From: Asterias rubens
Taxonomy: Eukaryota; Echinodermata; Asteroidea; Forcipulatida; Asteriidae
Assembly: GCF_902459465.1 (NCBI RefSeq)
Contig: NC_047062.1
Coordinates: 436,501-500,500, forward strand
DNA: 64,000 nucleotides
Reading direction: 5' to 3'
Shown here: positions 13,432 through 25,400 of the stretch, in pieces
Numbering within the stretch: position 1 is the first letter of the stretch
Layout of the letters: every line of letters starts with the position of its first letter
Position numbers and translations under genes: made by a program
The notes under the pieces: model-generated
What the model saw: only the letters and a program-made list of their open reading frames with translations
Database searches by the model: none
What the model was told of the DNA's origin: nothing

Positions 13432-16400
13432 ACTAATCCTCTACAGATTATTTTCCCACCTTTCCAAACTTACATTTCCTACACGATTTAAGCCAATGGA
13501 TCTACAGAGATTATTCAGTCAGATTTTTTTCCTCTGAAGCCAAGTGAAAACTTGATTTAAAAACTCAGTTCTAGGTTTTTTTGAAGAGCTGAATAAGCAC
13601 AAAAAGTAAGCTACAGTGTCAACAAAAATCATAGTTCTTCAAAGAATATGTTTACCAGCAAAAACCATGTCATTCCGTGCTGCGCCTGAATGGTTCTGTA
13701 ATGTTTCCTTTGAAAACATGCAAAATCATTCATAAATGGATATATTTTTTTATCATACCATTCATGTTCATACTTTTAAATAAATGAATAGAATTATATT
13801 TTACATAAGTGCAGTTTTGCAAGGGAGAATACTGACATTAAATCCTCAGGCAACCCAGAATAAATGCAAATTAACAAATCAAATGAACATATCCCTGACA
13901 GTGACATCCGAAAATGTTCAATACCTTTGCAAACTATTTCTACACCTGCTGTGCGTTCATTGATTTCTGAAGGTGGGGCTGTTGTTTACTACATCAGAGC
14001 ATTGGATAAGAGACGACAGTGTTTTAAACATGTCCCTATTACCGTTAAAGAAATATTTGAACCCATGGCCAAAGATCACCAAAAACACACAATTTTTGCC
14101 TGGTTCCCTCTCTGCAAATTTATACCGACTTGCATTAATACTCTATCAAGGAACCAGACTAAATATTTCACTCCAACAAAGCACTGAATTCTCTGATACA
14201 GCATAGACAATAGAAACTATGTTTGTAGGCCATGTGCTAGTGACCTATTTATCGTCAACATTGAACTGAATACATCACAAACTTCAGTTCTTTCTCCAAG
14301 GTTTTTCATCTCGAGAGAAGTGACACAACACCGACATGCAAGCAGGAACTTCCCACAGTTTAAGTTAATGTGCAAGTATCCCTGGAGTTGCAGATTCTTT
14401 CTCATCACACAAAACAAGTTTTTTTCTTAAACTCTTTCATTTGACTCTAAAATCAGAAGATATATTTCCCACCCTGAAGACACAATAACCATACAACCAC
14501 TGACAGTGATAGAGGATGCTTTTGTTTTTTAATTGATAATAAAACTATTTATTGAATTAAAAAGTTACATTAAAGTGCACTGGACACTAAAACATTGTGA
14601 GAAACGGGCCCCTAAATTAACATAGTTTTTGAATACCAAGTGTATTAAGAATTATTGTCATCTAAAATGCTGCAAGAAGGTCACTGACAAAACTTGGTAG
14701 ATTCGAAAGAATGTGATTTGATGAAATTTACACACGCTGGATGTACAGTGATCATCTTGTCAATTGGAATAACATGAAGTCTACTTTTAAAACCAAACTT
14801 TAATGGTTAGTCTTCACTAAACACTATTTCCAACAAACCTAAGAGAATTTCTAGAACTTCAACGGTTATATTTGAGTGGAAACAAAAAAAGCAACTTATA
14901 TAATTAGACATGGATTTTGTACACAAAGATGGCTTTATTTCAACAGGCGCAATAGGAATATGCAACAGTTATTTATGAGTCATTAAATTCTTTTTCCTTG
15001 ACTTTCAGACAATGCTGATTGGTTTAGTCTTTGTCTTTAAGATAAACTGCTTCTTTGTTTTGAAAAGAACTAAATGCTTTTAGGATTTTGTTTTTTTCTT
15101 CAGAACTAACCATTAATTGACAACACGATAAGACACCGTAAGACACATTCCAGTTCCACTAGTGAATCCTCACTCTACCCTCCCTCAACTTAAACAAATA
15201 CAATTACTGAACGCATCTGTAAAGTATCCCCCGTTGACATTGATGTGCATCCCAAAATTAACGTAGCTAGAAAATACAATTAGAAAGAAAACCGTGTGGG
15301 ATGTAGTGTAAAAGAAGCTTGGCAAAAGGACTTGCGCTGACACATAATCAATACGCAATACCACTAAAAGATAGTGCATTATCATGCTGAATCTTAACGA
15401 TCGAATTCTGTCAGTTCACGAGACAAAAATACACAGCGCTGAGAGGGGTTTTGTTTTTATGAATTTTGAGGGGATTTTATAAAACTTGGAAAATGGGAAG
15501 ATATTGATTCCTTCTTTTTTCACAGGACTCATGAGTTTTGCTGATTTTAAAAAACTGTACATTTGATGAATACGTCAAAGTGAAACAACCATTGAAAGCA
15601 TAAAGGTTGAATGGCAACCATCAGTCATGGTGTCTTAGACTTACTGTACATCAAGGTCACTTGAATTCCTCTTGAGTTATTTGGAAAACTGTAAGCAATG
15701 GTTAACTTAATACCATAACACCTTTGGTTTTATACCACAAATTGCAGGTATACATTTAGATGTACATGTAAAACACTGAGTCTATCACACTAAATAAATA
15801 ATCAGCGTAAGTATCTCGGACAATGTGTTAAGCTTCATCTTAAAAAATGACAAGATGATTGTCTTGCCACTAATTACAACAAAGTTAAGTGTCTATATAA
15901 ATCAACAATTCATGAAACAATCCTAAAAATTAATGATAAAAAAGGGAAAATTCACATACAACCAGTGTGGTATCTTGCCTGCCAGAAAATGCCCTGAACA
16001 AAGTTACTTGTATTAAAAACAACAGAGTGAGTGGAATTGAAGTTGCTTACCTTTTCCAACTCTAATAAGTGAAACCTCAGTACCTGAATAGACTGAATCA
16101 TCTGTGAATCAAAAAACCACAAAGAAACCTTTAAGTGACAACAAGTATTAAATGTTTTGTACAGTATATGACAGCAAGGATAGTTTTATAAACACCTCCT
16201 ATACTCTTCAGATTGGTTCTGACAAGAACAGTGTAATCCTCATCAAAACTTTGGTTAAGCCCAAGTGCACCGCCTGTTATCTAAAAAACCACAGAGTATT
16301 GACAGGACAAGTTTGGACTAGCTGACCAGAGAAATGGAGGCACTGCGTGGGTTATTAACATAGGATATGGATAGCAATGGAATTGCTCAGAAACTCTTTG

Positions 16401-19400
16401 TGTGAATGTGTAAGAAATATAACATCACAAAAATGATTTGCTTGCACCTTTAATTATTTTTGACAACAATGTGTGAAAGAGTCATAACATATTTTTACAC
16501 TCTTTGATTTAAGGAACACAAGGACAAAATGAATAAAAGATGAAGCTTTCTGTGTGAAAAAAAACCAGGAATTTGATTTAATGACCAACAATTTTGTAGC
16601 AGATCCTTAATTCTTAACTGGGAGCAGTTGAAGCTTTCTCACAATAGATGGTATTATACAAATTGCTTAGTTTCATTAGTAGACTCATTAGCTTCAGAAG
16701 AACTTTCTCTTTGAGCTTAAATGCTATTAGGAAAGAATAAAAATGAAATCTATTAAAACAGATGGGTTATTTTTCCCCAAGATAACTGATTTGTATCAAG
16801 ATGCCAACAAACCAACACCATCTGCAAGTTTACCCAAATAAAAGTTTCAGAATTGTTTTTCTTCAAACCTGCTAGGGATTTTTTCAATGGAGTAATTCTC
16901 CATTTCATTAACATTTGTATGAATCAAACCTCTACACATGAATTAGATTAACCATTATCCAAGGAATCCCAAAACAGATTTAAGGCAAACAATTTATTGT
17001 GGATAACAAACAAATCTTCAAATTTACATCACTTAAAACCTCCTTAGCCAACTAAATCCCCCCATATTACTTGAGACACTAAAGTTGTGACTCAAGCATC
17101 GCAGACCTATGAAGGAACACTTTAAGGAATACAATTGTACCACTGTGTGTAGTAAATCAAACAGAGTGACAAGCCACTTGTAAGGTTAAATATCAAACAA
17201 AATCTCACAGGACATAAAAATGACAAAGGTGAAATTTATTCCTAGATAAGTATGGTACATCCTTCCCAAAACCCATCGGATTGAGCAGTGAACTATCTTA
17301 CTCCTTCAAGTTGACTGGAGTCATCACCACATTGTCTCTAGCTAGTCACAATCAAGACAGAGTTCTGACAACCGCCTAGCGTTAATGTTGAAATCTCAGG
17401 GATAAATGCTCTGTCTTCAGCAGGAAATCCAAGTGTCATTTTTAATAAAGGCAGTTTTTGGTTGTCGTGCTAATCTGCTTGTGTTGGCAGTTTACCAAGT
17501 TCAAGAGCTTATGATCAGTATGCTCTTAGTATATGAAGGGATTTCTTCATTTTTTGTGGAGGGAAAATTAAACCCTTTGATTTCCATAATTAAGCACACA
17601 CTGTAATTTTATGTACACAAATTAATGGAGTACATTTAATTGATGTGGTGGCAGTGGTGGTGAGAAGTGCAAGTAAACCTAAAATCCAAAACAGTTTGAA
17701 GAAGAGTCCGAACTTTTCAAAGGTATACCAAGATTAATATCCATATCAATGGTTCTACATGTAAATAGTCAATCAATTAGTATCCCATAGATGCTTAGTT
17801 CATGCAGAGATACACAGGTGTATATGTAGGAAGGTTGTTTATGGTTTGAGTCTGAACATTTATTTCTGTACAGTCTTTAGGGTACAGCACAGGCAACCAT
17901 GAGGCTCCAATTTCAGGATTCTGAGCTAACAGTGCCCTGCTGTAAAGCGCACCAGTGTTAGTGAGAGCCAGTGTAATTCCAATAACTAGTTGGGGTACAA
18001 AAAAAAACTCTTAAAATACATCATGAACAATTCATTAACAAATCGTTTAAAAAATTGATTGAATAGGGTTTTTAAAACCAAGGCTTAAATTTGCCTGAAG
18101 GAATTACTTCGGTTTTACGCCACAAGATAAGCCTTGATTTACTTTCTATTTTTTCAGTACATTCCCGAGTCCTGTGAAAAATTTCACAGGCATATTACTC
18201 GGGTGGGATTCGAACCCACGACCCTTGCAATTCTAGAGCAGTGTCTTACCAACTAGACTACCGAGGTTGCCCGTTGGTAAGACACTGCTCTAGTATTGCA
18301 AGGGTCGTGGGTTCGAATCCCACCCGAGTAATATGCCTGTGAAATTTTTTCACAGGACTCGGGAAAGTACTGAGTATACAGTGCTAACACACATCGGTGT
18401 ATGGGTAAAAACCAAAATTACTATTCTTTATCCCCGATGCAAATTTAACATCTATTATATCGTTGCGGTACCCGCTGCCAAAACATAGGATTCGAACTGC
18501 CTCTAGCTACCGGGCAACCTCGGTAGTCTAGTTGGTAAGACACTGCTCTAGAATTGCAAGGGTCGTGGGTTCGAATCCCACCCGAGTAATATGCCTGTGA
18601 AATTTTTTCACAGGACTCGGGAAAGTACTGAGTATACAGTGCTAAGACACATCGGTGTATGGGTAAAAACCAAAATTACTATTCTTTATCCCTGATGCAA
18701 ATTTAACATCTATTATTTCTATTTTTTGCTAGAGTTTGCTGCTTTCACAATAAGAAATCAAATACGGGTAAATAGCCTAATGCTATCTAAACCCTTACCC
18801 ACTTACTAAACCCTTACCCACTTACAACCTTAACTCAAGGCCTACAGTAACAGCATCATTCCTAATTGCTTTATCCGTAATGGTTAAACTGAGTTAAGTA
18901 TATAAAGGAACAAAACTTACCAAACTATCAAGTTCTTCATTACTGGAGAAGTACTGCTTGTCAGCCCTTGCCTGAATACAAAATAAAACAACCTTTTTTA
19001 AACTCAGTTTCACAGCAATACCTTGCCCTATTATTGTTAAGTATTAGAACTACAATATAAACACTTGAAAATAGGACAATTGTTTTTTGTTTCTATTGGT
19101 ATTAAAATAAAATAAAAACTGTAAAAACAGCTTGAATAGTATGAGATGTGCCCCTCAAATAAAAATGTCAGATTATGTACAAGTTGTACCTGCCTGAAAA
19201 ATCAGACTTTGGTGCTTTTTAGTAACATATGATACCACAGGTGTAAATGTCTCTAATAAACTGTTTTACCTCTGTGATCAGCAAACAGTGTGGTGGGTCA
19301 CATGAATAATAACTATCTGGAAAGTCAGATGGTAGCATTAAAGGAAAGTGATGATTAATTCCTTCTTTCTTACCTGTTTAGCGAAGACAGCGATATCTTC

Positions 19401-22400
19401 ATTGAAGGACTCTGATGAACAAACGTCACCACCGGCCACTCCTGGCTCACGAGGCGTACAAGTTGCAAGCTCACACTTCTCAAAGATTAGTGCAAGAAGG
19501 GGAAATAATGGATGCCTGTAAGGGACAAATCAACATACATTTTTAATTTTGTTTTATTTTTTTATACAAACTTTCGTCCAATGTCAAAAGGAAAATTATG
19601 AATAAAGAGGATTAAGTTTATTAACATAATGAAAGTACAAGTTTTTCATCTCAGCATTTGGTTCTTGAAAATTTGAAACATTTCAAAAGAAAAAATTCTT
19701 CAACATCACACATGTATTTTGTCAGGCCTGATGTATCATAAAACAAACACCTATATTTAGCATTAGACTTGTAACCTCACAACCAAACATTTCGAGCAGT
19801 CACAAGGTTTTCGCAGCATTTGTTTGAAGATTTTACAATATTTTTGTTCAACTTTAAATTCCAAACAGGTACCTCCTCTTAAAAGTTCAACAAATACACA
19901 ACAGGAAGTTGTCTATTGTCTATTGATTTGAAATTTAAACCTGCGCAGATAAATAAACCAACTAATTTGTTTACCACTGTTTAGTGATGTGTTACTTGAG
20001 AATGTTCTGAGATAAGAGGGCAAAGTGAATGTCATATTGGGAACCTTGTCAGTGGAACTGTGGTTTTTCAGGCTCCTTTGAAGTCTGCTGAATAAAATTG
20101 CAATCACAGTCAGTTAACTTAAACCTGCCATCAGAAATAACGGATTTTTTGCACAGGGTATTCAGAGGGCATTAACATCATACATAGTCCAATGCTATGG
20201 TAACCTTAAGTAGGTCATGCAACCAGTGAATGGATGAATCTAATGGTTTGCTTTTAATTAAGCCAAGGTTTAAAATTAGCCCTGTACCACAGGGACACCC
20301 TGCCAAGTCCTGACGACTGGTTGGATTGCTCCATCAGATTGCTCCGTTGGATTGCTCTCCATCGGATTGCTCCGACCATGGATAGACGGAAGGAGGAGGG
20401 GAAAGTATAATCTGGTTTCCAGCCAGGAATACAAATTGCAAGGGGGAATTGGTTCTCCAACCTACGTATTTTCCTTTCCCACCTTAAACGGGTGCCTGAA
20501 ATAACTACAGACTGAGGAACTGAGAGCGAAGGAAGGGAAATTTAGAGTAATAAATCAATGAATGGAAATAGTCCATGTCAAAATGAATGTCACGTATTCA
20601 TGAAAAGGGATTTAACACAAGAACTTTCACACATCACCTTGTAGTCTTTACACACTTTAAAGTTTACACTTTAAATGCGCTAACATTGAAAAGAACTGTC
20701 ACGAACCAAACAAATTCACTTGTCTTTTTCTGTGAATGTTTTTTTTAGTACATAACGTTTAAATATTCCATAGTTTGTTTATTCTCTCTGTATGAAAATC
20801 ATTCCACACAATTTCACTTGCAGAAGGTAGTTAAGTCATGTTAGCAGTTTGAATGAACTGAAAGTTATACATGTTACTAACAGGTATAATTTTCAGTTGA
20901 TTTGTTATTTATTTAATGGAATGGAATAGGTAGTATTTTACACAGCCTTTGTATATTTTGCAAAAACATTTGACCTGTAAATATTATTTTGCAAATTTAA
21001 CAGTTCTGTTAAGTGTCAATACAATTATTTAAAGAAACTTGAAGCAAAACACAAATTTAAAGCTCGTCTGCATTCAAATATTGTTCCTTGTCTGTAACAA
21101 AGAACATCCATTTAAAAGAAAATATTGGTAGAATTAAAGAAAATTCTTCTTTTGGATTTGCTGTCTCCAAAAGACATCAGCCATTTGAGCAAATAAAAAT
21201 AAGGTCAACTGAGGCGTTGTGTCTTTTTCTTCTTCTGCCTAGCGGCCGAGGGCCGGCCGGTCGTGTGTAAATTTGGAACACGTTTTGATTGTATTATGAT
21301 TCATGCTTTGACCCTAAGCCACATCCTTTCATCAGAACTGTATGGACACACCATACAGTACCACTCCTCTACACATAAATACAGGCAATGAGCTTCATCC
21401 AGTAACTTTGCAAAGCGAAACATTTACAGTGAACATGTTTTGTGCAAACTGAATGGAAGAATTGAGTTGAAAGTTATGACTTCTGGGCAGTATGTGATGC
21501 GTTTTGTGTAAGCATTCCGCTGAAATGCTCACAAGAGCAAGATTGATATATAGTTACTTTTTTCACCCAAAATAAAAAATAGAGAATGACGAAAGGAGAA
21601 ACACTAATTAATAATAATAATAATAAATGTTTGTTCTACTATATTTAAAGTATGAGGACAACTTCTCGGGATAAATGTTTTATTTAGACAAGGCTTTGAA
21701 ATTCTATCTTTTTGCACATTCTTCGTAAGAATCTAGGCTAAACACACTCACACATTACTGATTCACAAAAAGGGAGGACAGGACTCTACATACATTGAAG
21801 CATCTCCTTCAAACCTCTATTTGTTTACACTGATGGTTGTATCAAGTAAAGAGCATAATCCCTCAGGGATAGATGAACAATAAGGCTCATTATTACAGAT
21901 ACCACCACAAAGCACAAACTCATGACACATTGGGTAGGTTTTGTGGATTGGGAAATTGATCATTCCTGGCTAAAATGTAAATTATGCATTGAGGTTATAA
22001 AAATGATTTTCTGCTATATAATCTTTCCATAAACAGATTCGCAACTAAGCACACACAATACTAGCTTATATCGAGAAAATATTAATCTTTTCCAGACTAT
22101 TTGGTTTTACCCCTTACACCAATTGGTAAGCACTATACATACTGTGTGCTTTATGAGTCTTCAAACTCACAACCTCTTCACTCTATTAAATGCAGATGTC
22201 TCTACTATTAGACCACCGCCTGTGCACGATGAAAAGAGGCCATGTAAAGTTAGCAGTGGGTTCCACAAAGACAAATAATGCAATAAGCCTACTTGTATCA
22301 TGAATGAATTACACAATATTATACCTTACACTATATTAGTATACCTCACACAAAATTGAAGATTAAATACATAATTTAAAGGCTCATGATTGACCAACAA

Positions 22401-25400
22401 CTGAGGTCAACTTTGACTACCTCACAGCAAAACAAAACAAAACATGGTAAATTGAGCCCGTAGTTAAAAATCTTACCTTTAAAGAAAACCTAAAATTCAC
22501 ATTCCTATAGCTCTGCAACATGGTTTTTAGCCACGATTTGGTAAAATGGTATCCAAATTTGATGGAATTCAGAAAACATGTCTCCAAATCATTCACAAGA
22601 CATTACATGTAGATTAAACAGGGTGTCCTAAAAGGTACCCAGACACCCCTCTGGTTTTACACAAAAGACCAACCAACCAACAAATAAATGAACAATTAAT
22701 TAATGGTGTGGAAAAATACACAAATAATTTACCCATATATGGCATCTTTGTCTCTTTTGTGTATGTCTGTTACCCCTGTTGATACGGGTGTCATGACATT
22801 GGCTGTATGGCTGGAATAGAACTGTGGGTGGCCCACTGCTGGAGCATGGTTCAGCTGTGGTATGCTGGGTTGGCCGTAAGCCTGGGAATAGTGAACTGCA
22901 GAACGTGGGGCGTGGGCTTCATACATTGATGTAGCTGAAGATTCTAAACCTCCGTAATGGGGCAGACCATCATCATGATACTGAAATAGCAAGAAATTAA
23001 ATCAAAGATTAAATATTACAACATCACTAAGTTAATCACAATCTTTAATTAAAGGTTTACAAACAAAATTAGTTTCACTCTTAACAAAACTAGTTTGAAT
23101 TTTGTTTAATGAGGCCAATATTTGCATATTGGTTAAAAGTGTCTGCAGGTTTACTCTTTAAAAACACTATTTAAATGGAGGTTTTACACTGAGCTTTAAA
23201 TACATTGACCAGGTGGGTATCACATACAATAAACACACTTGAGCAGAGCCATGGGCCAAATTTCATCTAGCTCATGATAACCACAAACTACTACCGCAGC
23301 CAAATATTATGCCACAATTGGGTTACCAACCCAGCACCATTAGAGGCAGTGAACACTATTGGTAATTACTCAAAATAACTATTGGCATAAAACCTTACTT
23401 GGTAACGAGTAATGGGGAGTGTATAAAACATTGTGAGAAACGGCTCCCTCTAAAGTTACGTAGTTTTCGAGAAAGAAGTAATTTTCCACGAATTTGATTT
23501 CAAGACCTCAGAAAATAGATTTTGAAGTCTCGAAATCAAGCATCTGAAAGCACACAACTTCATGTGGCAATGGGTGTTTTTTCTTCTTTTACTAGAGAGG
23601 TTTCACAAGCCTACAGATACACATACAAAACACTGATACGTTGACACTGTGTGTGTTCACATGACGCATATCTGCGACTATCGTATTTTGCACACACATT
23701 AGCTACGAATACAGTCGCTCATACACATCATAGAAAAACGGATACTGTTTTGCAGCTTTTAGCTTCTTATTTTTCCCAGATCAAAAACATTTTCCATGGA
23801 ATTGCTTTCACTAGGTAGTCATTTGCAAGCAAAAGGATGAGATGTACATTTGTTTTTAAAAGCAATATTTTAAACAGCTTTGAAGCCGCAGTCTTTATAG
23901 GAAGCTTTGGTGCTCCAGAGTCCACTCAGTCTGAAAACTGAATAAAGGTGTATTTGAATAAACACAGGGTTGAATGTATGTATTGACAACCCTGAGCCTG
24001 CAGTTTGTTCAATAACAATACTGTGCACCTTTTTATACAGTCTACATGTTTAAGTCAAATTGGCAGGTTTCAGTTAGAAAGATTAAGATGTTCACAGTAA
24101 AGCAGGCCACATGAGACTGGATTCCATAAAGTAACAAATTTCAGCTTATTACAATTGATTCAGGATGAAAAGCGGATCAGTCAGTTGAGCCAGCCCTCTT
24201 GTCCGTTCATATTACATTGAAAACAACAAGCTGAGTTACTTAGCACCATACAAAGTGTACAATATGGTCATGTATTAAGCCATGGCTCTAGTACTGAATG
24301 ACTTCCAAAGTGTGCAATATGGTCATGTATTAAGCCATGGCTCTAGTACTGAATGACTTCCAAAGTGTACAATATGGTCATGTAAGCCATGGCTCTAGTA
24401 CTGAATGACTTCCAAAGTGTACAATATGGTCATGTATTAAGCCATGGCTCTAGTACTGAATGACTTCCAAAGTGTACAATATGGTCATGTATTAAGCCAT
24501 GGCTCTAGTACTGAATGACTTCCTAAGTGTACAATATGGTCATGTATTAAGCCATGGCTCTAGTACTGAATGACTTCCTAAGTGTACAATATGGTCATGT
24601 AAGCCATGGCTCTAGTACTGAATGACTTCCAAAGTGTACAATATGGTCATGTATTAAGCCATGGCTCTAGTACAGAATGACTTCCAAAGTGTACAATATG
24701 GTCATGTATTAAGCCATGGCTCTAGTACTGAATGACTTCCAAAGTGTACAATATGGTCATGTAAGCCATGGCTCTAGTACTGAATGACTTCCAAAGTGTA
24801 CAATATGGTCATGTACTAAGCCATGGCTCTAGTACAGAATGACTTCCAAAGTGTACAATATGGTCATGTATTAAGCCATGGCTCTAGTACTGAATGACTT
24901 CCAAAGTGTACAATATGGTCATGTATTAAGCCATGGCTCTAGTACTGAATGACTTCCAAAGTGTACAATATGGTCATGTATTAAGCCATGGCTCTAGTAC
25001 TGAATGACTTCCTAAGTGTACAATATGGTCATGTATTAAGCCATGGCTCTAGTACTGAATGACTTCCTAAGTGTACAATATGGTCATGTAAGCCATGGCT
25101 CTAGTACTGAATGACTTCCAAAGTGTACAATATGGTCATGTATTAAGCCATGGCTCTAGTACTGAATGACTTCCTAAGTGTACAATATGGTCATGTAAGC
25201 CATGGCTCTAGTACTGAATGACTTCCAAGTGTACAATATGGTCATGTATTAAGCCATGGCTCTAGTACTGAATGACTTCCTAAGTGTACAATATGGTCAT
25301 GTATTAAGCCATGGCTCTAGTACTGAATGACTTCCTAAGTGTACAATATGGTCATGTATTAAGCCATGGCTCTAGTACTGAATGACTTCCAAAGTGTACA

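Larger units (their letters stand above)
8140..16050 (-). other. Meis intron 5, non-coding
   Basis: Nearly 8 kb between Meis exons 5 and 6 carries no recognisable exon. It holds tandem repeats at 9941-10195, 11702-11940 and 13073-13432, an 18-base C tract at 12048-12065, and a fragment resembling the TTAA family A (AGTGCACTGGACACTAAAACA) near 14574. A GC-rich segment at 11950-12290 stands out from the AT-rich background; no function can be assigned. Confidence 0.6.
16102..18920 (-). other. Meis intron 4, non-coding apart from SINE copies
   Basis: AT-rich intron with no exon recognised. Its left two thirds (16102-18150) show no repeat or motif I can name. The right part carries three tRNA-headed SINE copies, listed separately, and a short tandem duplication of AAACCCTTACCCACTTAC at 18789-18826. 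Confidence 0.6.

Noticed and set aside
13864..14187. 107-codon open frame on the plus strand
   Set aside because: No domain recognised, no splice context, antisense to a Meis intron; length is possible by chance in AT-rich DNA.
18196..18590. Functional tRNA genes
   Set aside because: A and B boxes are present, but the anticodon stem does not pair well and all three copies share the same long tail, which marks a SINE.
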